From contig JAKADK010000001.1 of assembly GCA_021820665.1 (NCBI GenBank), forward strand, positions 1 through 64,000: a DNA stretch of 64,000 bases. The letters run 5' to 3'. Origin of the DNA: Actinomycetes bacterium. GTDB taxonomy: Bacteria > Actinomycetota > Acidimicrobiia > Acidimicrobiales > RAAP-2. Positions 32,939 through 41,595 of this stretch are shown here, piece after piece. The position numbers and the translations under genes were made by a program. Below the pieces are notes generated by a model, which worked only from the letters and a program-made list of their open reading frames with translations, was not told the origin of the DNA and ran no database searches. Numbering within the stretch: the first letter of the stretch is position 1; every line of letters starts with the position of its first letter.

Positions 32939-33826
32939 ATGGGGAAGAGACCTGATCCCGAAGCCGCCCGCAGAGCCGAGCTCGGCGCCTTTCTCCGAGC
33001 CCAGCGAGCGAAGCTCCAGCCCGAAGACGTCGGGCTCAGCCCGACGTCCGGGCGCCGCAACACGCCGGGGCTTCGCCGCGAGGAAGTGGCGCACCTCTCC
33101 GGGGTGGGCCTCACCTGGTACACCTGGCTCGAGCAGGGGAGGCCCATCACGACGAGCGCCCCGGTGATGGACGCGCTCGCCGGAGCCCTGCGCCTCGATC
33201 GTGAAGCCCACGGACACCTGCGCTGCCTCGCCAGCCTGCCCGTGCCCGAGCTCGAGCAGGTCCCCGATGGCGCGGACGGTGAGTTCGCTCGCCTCCTCGA
33301 CACCCTCCTGCCGGCGCCGGCTTGCATCGTCGGACCGAGATTCGACTTCGTTGCGTGGAACGAGACCTTCACCAGGATCTGGCGGCCCGACCGTCTGCCA
33401 GCAGGTCGGTGCAACGCCGTGTGGATGGCGTTCTGCGAGCCCGAGCATCGCCGGACGTGGGTGAACTGGGAACAGCGCAGCCACAACCTGCTCGCCGAGC
33501 TCCGGGCGACCGCCGGTCAGCACGCCGGCGACCCGGGCTTCGCCGAGCTCGTCGGCGCCCTCGAACACAACAGCAGCGAGTTTCGAGCGTGGTGGGCCAG
33601 CTACGAGGTGCGCCAGTCGATCGCGGGCCCGCTCCGTGTCCGCACCGCACAAGTGGGCATTATCAGCTTCGACGTCGTCGACCTGCGGATCTGCACCCGC
33701 CCGGCTCTGCGACTCTCGATCCACACCCCTGCGAGACCAGCCGACGGGCGAAAGCTCAACCTCCTTGTCTCCTCGCCGCTCGCTCCTCCTTCACGTGCCT
33801 CGCTGCGCCGAGCTACCAGTAGCTGA
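32939..33826 (+). CDS. MmyB-like XRE transcriptional regulator
   Basis: A 295-residue regulator. The N-terminal helix-turn-helix has the family signature RRNTPGLRREEVAHLSGVGL and TWYTWLEQGR (about 40-75). The C-terminal MmyB ligand-binding domain contains FDFVAWNETFTRIWR and the conserved LRVRTAQVGIISFDVVDLRI. The ATG at 32939 is used. A GTG at 32888 with GAGGAG upstream would add 17 residues that the family does not usually have. MmyB-like proteins control secondary functions; targets here are unknown. It marks the change from element-like to chromosomal gene content. Confidence 0.85.
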   Translation: MGKRPDPEAARRAELGAFLRAQRAKLQPEDVGLSPTSGRRNTPGLRREEVAHLSGVGLTWYTWLEQGRPITTSAPVMDALAGALRLDREAHGHLRCLASLPVPELEQVPDGADGEFARLLDTLLPAPACIVGPRFDFVAWNETFTRIWRPDRLPAGRCNAVWMAFCEPEHRRTWVNWEQRSHNLLAELRATAGQHAGDPGFAELVGALEHNSSEFRAWWASYEVRQSIAGPLRVRTAQVGIISFDVVDLRICTRPALRLSIHTPARPADGRKLNLLVSSPLAPPSRASLRRATSS

Positions 33827-33970
33827 TCCACCTCGCGCCTACTGCGGTGCGGGGCCCGGGTGGAGCACGAGGCGTCGGTAGGTGACGGAAGCCGGCCGCG
33901 GCAGATTGCCACCCCATTGGTACGGGACCACGGTTGCGCTGGGACAACGGACGCCTCACGGCTTCCTGAG

Positions 33971-33997
33971 ATTTTCCTAGCCAGCACCAGATAAACT
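33971..33997 (+). promoter_or_regulatory. aceE promoter with CTAG-N11-TAAACT motif
   Basis: TTTTCCTAG (33972-33980), 11 nt, TAAACT (33992-33997), 38 nt before the aceE ATG. The same pair with the same gap precedes the Cys-rich gene at 36829. TAAACT fits a -10 box. Confidence 0.55.
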
Positions 33998-34035
33998 GGC
34001 CCCAGGTCCCGTCTCCGGTACGGGCCACGCAGGAG

Positions 34036-36720
34036 GTGACTGGCATGGCACTCCAACCTTCACCCTCATCGCCTCTGGACGTGGACGACGACGAGCTGGC
34101 CGAGTGGCGGGACTCGGTGGACGCCGTGGTGGCGGCCCACGGCCCGGAGGGAGCGACCCGAGTGCTCGGGGCGGCGTCGGCACGAGCCCGGGCCCTCGGC
34201 TTGACGGCGCCCGGGATGCCGCTCACCGACTACGTGAACACGATCCCGCCGACGGCAGAGCCCGCCTTCCCCGGCGACGAGGCGCTCGAAGCCCGCATCC
34301 GCCACTACGTCCGGTGGAACGCAGCGGTGATGGTGGCGCGGGCGAACCGACGGGCCGACGGCATCGGCGGCCACCTCGCCACCTATGCGTCGGCGGCCAC
34401 CCTCTACGAGGTCGGCTTCAACCACTTCTTCCAAGGAGCCGACACCGGGCCCGGCGACCAGGTGTACTTCCAGGGCCACGCTGCCCCGGGGATCTACGCC
34501 CGGGCCTACCTCGAGGGGCGTCTCGGCGAGGCGGACCTCGACGGGTTCCGCCGGGAGGTGGGCGGCGGGCTACCGAGCTACCCGCACCCGCGCCGCAGCG
34601 ACTTCTGGCAGTTCCCGACGGTGTCGATGGGCCTCGGCCCCTTGATGGCCGCCTACCAGGCCCGCTTCAACCGCTACCTGACCGACCGGGGGATTGCGGA
34701 CGTCTCGGGGTCCCGAGTGTGGTGCTTCGTCGGCGACGGCGAGATGGACGAGCCCGAGTCGTTGGCCGCGGTCGCCGTGGCGGGCAGGGAGAAGCTGGGG
34801 AACCTGGTGTTCGTCGTCAACTGCAACCTCCAGCGCCTCGACGGGCCGGTCCGGGGCAACGGCAAGGTCGTCCAAGAGCTCGAAGGGCTCTTTGCCGGCG
34901 CGGGGTGGAACGTGGTGAAGGTGGTCTGGGCCCGCGAGTGGGACCCGCTCCTCGCCGCCGACGGCGATGGTGTGCTCCTCGACAAGATGAACACGACGCT
35001 GGACGGCGAGTACCAGAAGTACCGGGTGGAGACCGGCGCCTACGTCCGCGAGCACTTCTTCGGCCCCGACCCGCGCTTGGCCGCCCTGGTCACCGATCTC
35101 TCCGACGACGACCTGCGCCGGCTGCGGCGCGGTGGACATGACCCGGCGAAGGTCTATGCCGCCTACCGGGCCGCCGTCGAGCACACCGCCGGGCCCACGG
35201 TCGTGCTGGCGAAGACGGTCAAGGGCTGGGCGCTCGGGCCCGACGTCGAGGCCCGAAACGCCACCCACCAGATCAAGAAGCTGACCGAGGCCGAGCTGCG
35301 GACCTTGCGGGACCGCTTGGAGCTGCCGATCTCCGATCGTGCCCTCGCCGACGATCTTCCGCCCTATGCCCATCCGGGCTTTGACTCCGAGGAGCACCGC
35401 TACCTCGCAGAGCGCCGTCGCGCCCTCGGCGGGCCGCTCCCGGCCCGCCGGTGGACCAAGGGGACGCTCGCCGCGCCCGACGACAAGGTCTATGGGGAGT
35501 TGTTGGCCGGCACTGGCGCCAAGGTGGCGGCCTCGACGACGGGCGCGTTCACCCGGCTGCTGCGGGCGCTGCTTCGCGATCCGCACGTCGGGCGGCAGGT
35601 GGTGCCGATCGTGCCCGACGAGGCGAGGACCTTCGGGATCGACGGCCTGTTCCGGGAGGTTGGCATCTACCAGCCCGGTGGCCAGCGCTACGAGCCGGTC
35701 GACGCCGGCCTGCTGCTCTCCTACCACGAGGCCCCCGATGGCCAGATCCTGGAGGAGGGCATCACCGAGGCCGGCGCCATGGCGTCGACGCTCGCGGCGG
35801 GCACCTCCTACGCCACGCTCGGCGAATCGACGGTGCCGTTCTTCGTCCACTACTCGATGTTCGGCTTCCACCGGGCCGCCGACCTGCTGTGGGCCTTCGG
35901 CGACGCCCGCGGTCGGGGCTTCGTGCTGGCTGCCACCGCGGGGAGGACGACCCTTCAGGGCGAGGGCCTCCAGCACTGCGACGGCCAGAGCCTGCTCTAC
36001 GCGTCGGCGCACCCGTCGTGCCGGGCGTACGACCCGGCGTTCGCCTACGAGGTGGCGGTCATCGTGCGGGCCGGGATGGCCGCAATGTACGGCTCCGACC
36101 CCGAGGACGTCTTCTACTATCTCACCCTCTACAACGAGAGCTACCCGATGCCGGCCATGCCCGACGGTGTCGAGGAGGGGATCGTGGCCGGTCTCTACCG
36201 GTACGCGACCGCCCCCGAGACCGGTGGGCCCCGGGCCCGCATCCTCGGCAGCGGCCCGGCGGTGTTGACCGCGCTCGACGCCCGGCGGCTCCTCGCCGAG
36301 CGCTACGGCGTGGCCGCCGAGGTGTGGAGCGCGACGAGCTACAAGGCGCTGCGCGAGGACGCCCTCTCGGCCGAGCGCTGGAACCGGCTCCACCCCGCCG
36401 AGCCGGCGCGGGTCGCCTACGTGACGAGGTCGCTCGCCGGTCCCTCGCCCGTGGTCGCCGTCACCGACTTCACGAGCCTGGTGCCGGACCAGGTGGCCCG
36501 CTGGGTGGCCGCCCCCTACGTCGTGCTCGGCACCGACGGCTTCGGCCTCTCCGACACCCGAGCGGCGCTTCGCCGGCACTTCGAGGTCGACGCCGCCCAT
36601 GTGACGCTCGCGGTCCTCGAAGCCCTGGCCCGCTCGGGGGCACTCGGCCCGTCCACGGTGGCGAAGGCGGTGAGCGACCTCGACATCGACGCCGAAGCTG
36701 CGGACCCGCTCTTCGTGTGA
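34036..36720 (+). CDS. aceE: Pyruvate dehydrogenase E1, homodimeric type
   Basis: An 894-residue thiamine-diphosphate enzyme that decarboxylates pyruvate and passes the acetyl group to lipoyl-E2 for acetyl-CoA formation. Family landmarks: N-terminal DYVNTIPP, substrate-pocket region FNHFFQGADTGPGDQVYFQG then HAAPGIYARAYLEG, ThDP/Mg motif GDGEMDEPES through VNCNLQRLDG (about 234-262), and the second-half TAGRTTLQGEGLQHCDGQS. Length matches single-chain AceE. AGGAGGTGAC lies before the ATG. No E2/E3 gene is in the window. It is followed by a small Cys-rich gene and transaldolase. Confidence 0.93.
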   Translation: MTGMALQPSPSSPLDVDDDELAEWRDSVDAVVAAHGPEGATRVLGAASARARALGLTAPGMPLTDYVNTIPPTAEPAFPGDEALEARIRHYVRWNAAVMVARANRRADGIGGHLATYASAATLYEVGFNHFFQGADTGPGDQVYFQGHAAPGIYARAYLEGRLGEADLDGFRREVGGGLPSYPHPRRSDFWQFPTVSMGLGPLMAAYQARFNRYLTDRGIADVSGSRVWCFVGDGEMDEPESLAAVAVAGREKLGNLVFVVNCNLQRLDGPVRGNGKVVQELEGLFAGAGWNVVKVVWAREWDPLLAADGDGVLLDKMNTTLDGEYQKYRVETGAYVREHFFGPDPRLAALVTDLSDDDLRRLRRGGHDPAKVYAAYRAAVEHTAGPTVVLAKTVKGWALGPDVEARNATHQIKKLTEAELRTLRDRLELPISDRALADDLPPYAHPGFDSEEHRYLAERRRALGGPLPARRWTKGTLAAPDDKVYGELLAGTGAKVAASTTGAFTRLLRALLRDPHVGRQVVPIVPDEARTFGIDGLFREVGIYQPGGQRYEPVDAGLLLSYHEAPDGQILEEGITEAGAMASTLAAGTSYATLGESTVPFFVHYSMFGFHRAADLLWAFGDARGRGFVLAATAGRTTLQGEGLQHCDGQSLLYASAHPSCRAYDPAFAYEVAVIVRAGMAAMYGSDPEDVFYYLTLYNESYPMPAMPDGVEEGIVAGLYRYATAPETGGPRARILGSGPAVLTALDARRLLAERYGVAAEVWSATSYKALREDALSAERWNRLHPAEPARVAYVTRSLAGPSPVVAVTDFTSLVPDQVARWVAAPYVVLGTDGFGLSDTRAALRRHFEVDAAHVTLAVLEALARSGALGPSTVAKAVSDLDIDAEAADPLFV

Positions 36721-36754
36721 CGAGCTGGCGAGCCGCCGATGGCAACGAGGATTC

Positions 36755-36781
36755 GTTTTTCTAGTATGCAGAGGCTAAACT
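36755..36781 (+). promoter_or_regulatory. Promoter of the Cys-rich protein gene with CTAG-N11-TAAACT motif
   Basis: TTTTTCTAG (36756-36764), 11 nt, TAAACT (36776-36781). Spacing and both boxes equal those upstream of aceE, in a stretch clearly more AT-rich than its surroundings. Confidence 0.55.
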
Positions 36782-36828
36782 GATCGCAGGGCGATGGTAG
36801 TGGTGATCACAAACTTGGAGGAGGTCAC

Positions 36829-36993
36829 ATGGCGCGAGAGGAGACGACCGGATCCGCCCCGTCGGGACACGAGCACCCGGTGAAGGTCGATGAGGGCATG
36901 CGCCGTTGGTACGAGTCGTGCCCGTGCTGCATGAGCACGGCCTACCCCGACATCAAGCGGGCCCTCGACGAAGAGCGTTGGGCCTCGGCCTGA
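36829..36993 (+). CDS. Small Cys-rich protein with a CPCC motif
   Basis: A 54-residue protein: a polar N-terminal part containing HEHPVKVDEGMRRWYESCPC, then CMSTAYPDIKRALDEERWAS. Three cysteines lie in CPCC (residues 31-34). The His pair HEH lies upstream, so a metal or Fe-S site is conceivable. GGAGGAGGTCAC immediately precedes the ATG and the gene has its own promoter motif, so it is very likely expressed. It ends 50 nt before transaldolase. I do not recognise a family; a redox-linked helper of central metabolism is only a guess. Confidence 0.7.
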   Translation: MAREETTGSAPSGHEHPVKVDEGMRRWYESCPCCMSTAYPDIKRALDEERWASA

Positions 36994-37043
36994 CCACGAG
37001 GGAGCGTGCGCCGTCGTGGCCGGTGGTGACCTGAGGTGAGCAT

Positions 37044-38150
37044 ATGAGCGGCACCGAGCGGGACGCTGGCGTGCCCAATGCTGCCGAGCGGTTGCACGGG
37101 GTGGGCCAGAGCATCTGGCTCGACAGCATCAACCGGGTGATGATCGCCTCGGGCACCCTGGCTCGCTATGTCGAGGAGTTGGCGGTGACCGGCCTCACCT
37201 CGAACCCCACCATCTTGGGCCACGCGATGACGGCGAGCCACGACTACGACGTGTCGCTGCGGCGCCGGATCGGCGAGGGCGTCACTGACCCGCAGGATCT
37301 CGTGTACGCCGTCGCCCTCGAGGACCTTGGTGCAGCGGCTTCGCTGTTCCGGCCGGCCTGGGAGGAGACCTCGGGCGTCGACGGGTACGTGTCGGTCGAG
37401 GTCCCGCCCGATCTCGCCTACGACGCGCCGGCCACCGCCGCGCTCGCCCGGCGCCTCCATGACCAGGCCGGCTTCTCGAACCTGCTCGTCAAGATCCCCG
37501 GCACCCCCCAGGGGCTGACGGCGATGGAAGAGACGGTCACTGCCGGCATCGGGGTCAACGTGACGCTGCTCTTCTCCGACGCCCAGTATCTCCAGACCGC
37601 CGAGGCGTACCTGCGGGCGCTGGAACGCCGCCGCGCCGCCGGGCGGGACCTCGACGTGCCGTCGGTGGCGTCGGTGTTCGTGTCCCGCTGGGACAAGGCC
37701 GCCGACCCGTTGTTGCCCTCCCACTTGCACTCCACGCTCGGGCTGGCCATGGCGAAGAAGGCTTACGCCTCCTACCGCAACCTGCTCTCGGGGAAACGGT
37801 GGGCCAACCTGGCGGCGGCCGGGGCGCGTCCCCAGCGGCTGCTGTGGGCCTCCACCTCGGCGAAGGACCCCGGCCTGCCCGCCGACCACTACGTCGCCAA
37901 CCTGGTGGCCCCCGGCACGGTCGATACCGTCCCGGAGAAGACGCTGCTCGCCTTCGCGGACCACGGAAGCTTCACCGGCCTCCTCGACGCTGACGACGCC
38001 GGCGCAGGGGCACAGGTCGCGGCGGTCGCGGCCGAAGGCGTGGACGTCGACGCGCTCGCCGAGTCGCTGCAGCGCCAAGGGGCGAAGACGTTCAGCGCGG
38101 ACTGGGCGGCGCTCGTCGAGGCGGTCGGCGCCGCGGTCGCAGGGATGTAG
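37044..38150 (+). CDS. tal: Transaldolase
   Basis: A 368-residue pentose-phosphate enzyme that moves a dihydroxyacetone unit from sedoheptulose-7-phosphate to glyceraldehyde-3-phosphate. Landmarks are IWLDSINRVMIASGTLARYV, VTGLTSNPTI, the Schiff-base lysine in NLLVKIPGTPQG (about 149), VTLLFSDAQY, SVFVSRWDKAAD and WASTSAKDP. Length fits the actinobacterial single-domain type. GAGGTGAG lies before the ATG. Likely co-transcribed with the preceding Cys-rich gene. Confidence 0.93.
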   Translation: MSGTERDAGVPNAAERLHGVGQSIWLDSINRVMIASGTLARYVEELAVTGLTSNPTILGHAMTASHDYDVSLRRRIGEGVTDPQDLVYAVALEDLGAAASLFRPAWEETSGVDGYVSVEVPPDLAYDAPATAALARRLHDQAGFSNLLVKIPGTPQGLTAMEETVTAGIGVNVTLLFSDAQYLQTAEAYLRALERRRAAGRDLDVPSVASVFVSRWDKAADPLLPSHLHSTLGLAMAKKAYASYRNLLSGKRWANLAAAGARPQRLLWASTSAKDPGLPADHYVANLVAPGTVDTVPEKTLLAFADHGSFTGLLDADDAGAGAQVAAVAAEGVDVDALAESLQRQGAKTFSADWAALVEAVGAAVAGM

Positions 38151-38154
38151 GGCC

Positions 38155-38688
38155 GTGGCCGGCCAGCCCCGTGCTGACGGTCGCCCGTGGTGGCGCCGCT
38201 CTTCCTCGCGGATCGGCTTCAGCGAGGCGGTGCCGCGGCGCTCGGACCGTCGGGACCTACGCCGCCAGCTTCGGACGGTGGCCCGTGCCACCCGCACGGA
38301 GCGCAAGCGCCGGGTGACCGCAGGGCTCTCAGCTCTGGCGAGCCGCCGAGTCCGTATCGCTTCGGTGAGGCCAGGCGTGCTCGGAGACGAGGTCATCGAG
38401 TTCGCCGACGGCACCCGTATCTGGCTCGACGTGCGCGACGGCACCACCGCGCTGCGGCGGTTGGCCGCCCGGTCCTCCAGCCAGCACCTCTACCTCGGCC
38501 AGGTGGACGTGTGCTTCGGGTGCTGCTGGTACCAGTTGCACTTCTCGGGCGACAGTCTCTCGGGGGCAGGGGAGATCACCCCGACGGTCCTCGTCAGGGT
38601 GAAGCAGTACGAGTCGAACACGACGTGGGTCCGGCGGGCTGCGAGCTCAAGGTGGCATCGCACGCCGCGCGAGCAGCGCCATGGTTGA
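38155..38688 (+). CDS. Hypothetical basic protein
   Basis: A 177-residue product starting with GTG 4 nt after the tal stop. Ser/Arg-rich N-terminus (about 1-55), then a more ordered part (VRIASVRPGVLGDEVIEFAD through TALRRLAARSSSQHLYLGQV) with a cluster VDVCFGCCWYQLHF. No domain recognised. The C-terminus overlaps an Arg-rich stretch that may not be structured. The Cys cluster and the conserved-looking beta pattern favour a real gene. Confidence 0.5.
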   Translation: MAGQPRADGRPWWRRSSSRIGFSEAVPRRSDRRDLRRQLRTVARATRTERKRRVTAGLSALASRRVRIASVRPGVLGDEVIEFADGTRIWLDVRDGTTALRRLAARSSSQHLYLGQVDVCFGCCWYQLHFSGDSLSGAGEITPTVLVRVKQYESNTTWVRRAASSRWHRTPREQRHG

Positions 38689-38821
38689 CGACGATCGCCG
38701 GAGAGCCGGCCGCTGGCTCCACGTGGGCCGTGGGGCGCTGCTGCCGCGGCCGACGGTCCCCGATGCCCGCCGCGATCATTGTTCTGGTGTACACTAGAAG
38801 ATCGACTTGGGAAGGCGCGAG

Positions 38822-39496
38822 ATGGTGGAAGACGAGCTGCAGCAAGAGGCCCGGGCACTCGGTGACCCGACGCGTCACCGCCTGTTCCGCTACGTCGCCG
38901 AGGCGTCCCGACCGGTGGGCGTGGCGGAGCTGACCGACTTCGTCCAGCTGAACCATAACGCGGTGCGCCAGCACCTGGCGGTGTTGAAGGACGCCGGCCT
39001 GGTCGTAGAAGAGGTCGAGGAGCGCTCCCGACCCGGGCGACCGCGTCTGCTCTACCGGTTGGCGCCCGAGGTGGCGGGGCGCTGGGGTACGCCCGGTGCG
39101 TACGCCTGGCTGGCGGGCCTGCTCTCCGACGCGGTGCGCCGGAACCTCGAGCCGCGCCAGGTCGGGCGCCAGGAGGGACACCGCCGGGGGGCGGAGCTGG
39201 CGGAAGGAAGAGCGCCCATCGATCTCCTGGAGACCGAGATCGAGCGACGGGGGTTCAGGCCGACGCGGGTGGAGCGCGGCCGGACGGTCGAGTTCGTGCT
39301 CGGACGATGCCCGTTCGCTGACGTAGCCGGCTCGGATCCCGACACGGTGTGCCAGCTGCACCTGGGCCTGGCCGAGGGATTGGCGGAGGGTCTCGGCGGC
39401 CTCGAGGTCGAGGGCCTCGTGGTGAAAGACCCACGCCGGGCAGGGTGCCGTCTCACCGTCCGGCGCCAGGCCCCGTTGACGGGTGCCCGGTCCTGA
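38822..39496 (+). CDS. SufR-like winged-helix regulator with a Cys ligand set
   Basis: A 224-residue regulator. The N-terminal ArsR/DeoR-type winged helix (ARALGDPTRHRLFRYVAEAS, LNHNAVRQHLAVLKDAGLVV) is followed by a C-terminal effector domain with RCPFADVAGSDPDTVCQLHL (Cys at about 161 and 174). Cys spacing of this kind is used for Fe-S clusters in SufR-type regulators. The ATG at 38822 follows GGAAGG by 7 nt. It resembles the regulator at 45406 in layout. Targets unknown; nearby genes are redox-related. Confidence 0.75.
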   Translation: MVEDELQQEARALGDPTRHRLFRYVAEASRPVGVAELTDFVQLNHNAVRQHLAVLKDAGLVVEEVEERSRPGRPRLLYRLAPEVAGRWGTPGAYAWLAGLLSDAVRRNLEPRQVGRQEGHRRGAELAEGRAPIDLLETEIERRGFRPTRVERGRTVEFVLGRCPFADVAGSDPDTVCQLHLGLAEGLAEGLGGLEVEGLVVKDPRRAGCRLTVRRQAPLTGARS

Positions 39497-39604
39497 TCCG
39501 GTGCTCTGCATGATTCGCACCGATCGACGCGGGTGCCGTCGGCTGGCGGGTCTCGCCTGCCTCGCGCCCAGACCGGCCCTCTGAGAACCTGGCAGGCTCA
39601 CGGG

Positions 39605-40594
39605 ATGAAGTTCCGGACGTCACTGACCGAGCGCCTCGGCGTGAGCCTACCGATCATCGGCGCGCCGATGGCAGGCGTCGCCCACGGCGCCCTGGCCCGA
39701 GCAGTGACCGAGGGCGGCGGGCTCGGCATGATCGGGGTCGGGAGCACGGACCGAGCAGAGCTCATCGCTCGTGAGGCACCCGTCGCCAGCGACAGCGGCC
39801 GTCTCCCCTTCGGGATCGGCCTCATGGCCTGGGCGCTCCATGACCGTCCCGAGCTGCTCGAGCGGACGCTCGAGGCCAGGCCGACGCTCGTGTCGGTCTC
39901 CTTCGGCTCACCTGGACCCTACGTCGCGGCGTTGCACGACGCCGGGATCGTGGTGGCGTCCCAGGTCCAAGACGTGGCGGGCGCGGTGGCCGCCGCCGAC
40001 GCGGGCGTCGACATCGTCGTCGCCCAGGGGACCGACGCCGGCGGGCACACCGGGACGGTGGGAACGCTGCCGCTCCTCCAGCTCGTCCTCGACGCCGTCG
40101 ACGCGCTGGTCGTGGCGGCGGGTGGCATCGCGACGGCGCGCGGGGTGGCCGCGGTGCTCGCCGCGGGCGCGGCCGGTGCCTGGGTGGGCACGTGCCTGCT
40201 TGCCTGCCCCGAGGCGACGACCACCGCCGGGGCGCGGGCCAAGGTGCTGGCGGCAGGTGAGACCGACACGGTCCTGACCCGGGTGTTCGACGTCGCCCAA
40301 GGCATTGCCTGGCCCGAGGTGTTCGCCGGTCGAGCGCTGCGCAACCGCTTCAGCGACACCTGGCACGGCCGGGAGGGGGACCTGGCCGCCGACCCGGTGG
40401 CAGGGCGCCAACTGGCCGAAGCCCGCAAAACCGGCGACTACGACACCGCCTACATCTACGCCGGCCAAGCCGTGGGCCTCGTCCGCCAGTCCCGCCCTGC
40501 GGCAGAAGTGGTCCGGGAACTCGGCGAAGGCGCCGCGCTCCTCTTGAGCGAACGGCTCGCAGAGCTGCTCGGCGACGAACGCCAGCGACACTGA
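39605..40594 (+). CDS. Nitronate monooxygenase-like FMN protein
   Basis: A 329-residue TIM-barrel flavoprotein of the NMO/2-nitropropane dioxygenase family. It has IIGAPMAGVAHGALARAVTE at the start, VVAQGTDAGGHTGTVGTLPL (His in GGH is the usual catalytic base), VVAAGGIATARGVAAVLAAG and GAWVGTCLLACPEA for phosphate binding. Oxidises alkyl nitronates; related proteins act on other substrates. The ATG at 39605 matches the family N-terminus, upstream codons do not. Monocistronic by appearance. Confidence 0.85.
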   Translation: MKFRTSLTERLGVSLPIIGAPMAGVAHGALARAVTEGGGLGMIGVGSTDRAELIAREAPVASDSGRLPFGIGLMAWALHDRPELLERTLEARPTLVSVSFGSPGPYVAALHDAGIVVASQVQDVAGAVAAADAGVDIVVAQGTDAGGHTGTVGTLPLLQLVLDAVDALVVAAGGIATARGVAAVLAAGAAGAWVGTCLLACPEATTTAGARAKVLAAGETDTVLTRVFDVAQGIAWPEVFAGRALRNRFSDTWHGREGDLAADPVAGRQLAEARKTGDYDTAYIYAGQAVGLVRQSRPAAEVVRELGEGAALLLSERLAELLGDERQRH

Positions 40595-40645
40595 GCGGTT
40601 CCGGCTGACCACGTGCGCCCCGCAGCGGCGTGGTGCCGCGAGCCG

Positions 40646-41281
40646 TTACTTATCGGGCTGGGGGGTGAGACGCAGGTAGGGCTTCAGGGACCGGAAGCCC
40701 TTCGGGAAGCGCTCCCTCGCCTCGTCGTCGGACAGGGCGGGGGAGATGATGACTTCGTCGCCGTCGCGCCAGTTGACCGGCGTCGACACCGCGTGGGCTC
40801 CGCTCAGCTGCAGCGCGTCGATCACTCGAAGGATCTCCTCCACGTTGCGGCCGACGTTGGCGGGATAGGTGAGGGTCAACTTCACCAACTTGTCGGGGCC
40901 GATCACGAACACGGTGCGCACCGTGGCGGTCTCGAGGGCGTGGGGGTGGATCATCCCGTAGAGGTCGGCGACGGTATGGTCCTCGTCGCCGACGAGCGGG
41001 TAGTTGAGCCCGGTGCCCTGGGTCTCGGCGATGTCGTCCGACCAGCGCCGGTGAGAGTCCACGGGGTCCACGCTCACCCCGATGAGCTTGACGTCGCGCT
41101 GAGCGAAGTCGTCCTTGCGGCGGGCGAACTCCCCGAGCTCGGTGGTGCACACGGGCGTGAAGTCGGCCGGATGGGAGAACAAGAGCCCCCAGCTGCCGCC
41201 CAGGTAGTCGTGCAGGCTGAGGCGTCCCTCGGTCGTCTCGGCGGTGAAATCGGGTGCGGTGTCGCCCAGCTGGATCGCCAT
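40646..41281 (-). CDS. 1-Cys peroxiredoxin (Prx6 type)
   Basis: A 211-residue peroxidase. The peroxidatic Cys45 is in HPADFTPVCTTELGEF. The long C-terminal domain (DGDEVIISPALSDDEARERF, SLKPYLRLTPQPDK) and the absence of a canonical resolving cysteine place it in the Prx6 group. It removes hydrogen and organic peroxides. AAGGAGG lies before the ATG. Upstream, a TATACT box (41323-41318) overlaps a near-palindrome that may be a redox operator. Confidence 0.9.
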   Translation of the reverse strand: MAIQLGDTAPDFTAETTEGRLSLHDYLGGSWGLLFSHPADFTPVCTTELGEFARRKDDFAQRDVKLIGVSVDPVDSHRRWSDDIAETQGTGLNYPLVGDEDHTVADLYGMIHPHALETATVRTVFVIGPDKLVKLTLTYPANVGRNVEEILRVIDALQLSGAHAVSTPVNWRDGDEVIISPALSDDEARERFPKGFRSLKPYLRLTPQPDK

Positions 41282-41305
41282 GGATCCTCCTTCGAGATCG
41301 TTGTT

Positions 41306-41323
41306 CTAGCTGCAACTAGTATA
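41306..41323 (-). promoter_or_regulatory. Peroxiredoxin promoter overlapping a CTAG-TGCA-CTAG dyad
   Basis: On the minus strand TATACT (41323-41318) runs into CTAGTTGCAGCTAG (41319-41306), a 14-bp dyad with a single mismatched base pair. A repressor bound there would cover the transcription start. Confidence 0.45.
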
Positions 41324-41411
41324 TGGCGTGGTGAGCGGTATAGTCGACTCGAACAGTCGGGTTTGGAGCCCGGTTCTGCTCGCCACGACCAGCAGTGGGG
41401 AGGAAGCTTGG

Positions 41412-41573
41412 ATGGAACCGACACGGACGGAGCGAGCAGGCGGCGGAGAACCGGCGTGCTGGGCGCATCTGGTCTGCCCCGACTGCGGTGCGATCGAGAC
41501 CGAGGGGCACCGTGCGGGTTGCCGCTTCGAGCACCCTGGCGGCTCGGAGGGGGATCAGGCCCCCGCGGACTGA
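41412..41573 (+). CDS. Small zinc-ribbon-like protein
   Basis: A 53-residue protein. CWAHLVCPDCGAIETEGH followed by RAGC offers Cys/His ligands for one zinc ion. Acidic, Gly-rich tail. The ATG at 41412 has GGAGGAA upstream. Divergent from peroxiredoxin and convergent with the flavoprotein gene. Function not recognised; such small zinc proteins are common in Actinobacteria. Confidence 0.55.
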   Translation: MEPTRTERAGGGEPACWAHLVCPDCGAIETEGHRAGCRFEHPGGSEGDQAPAD

Positions 41574-41595
41574 GGGGCCGGGCCCGGGATCAGCC

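Noticed and set aside
32660-33724. Upstream extension of the lipoprotein frame to 33724
   Set aside because: The extension lies antisense to the MmyB-like gene and would bury the signal peptide and lipobox in the middle of the protein.
41340-41375. Possible second copy of the tRNA-Arg 3' end (GACTCGAAC stretch)
   Set aside because: Only about nine bases resemble the T arm; no acceptor stem matches, so it is not a credible right attachment site.
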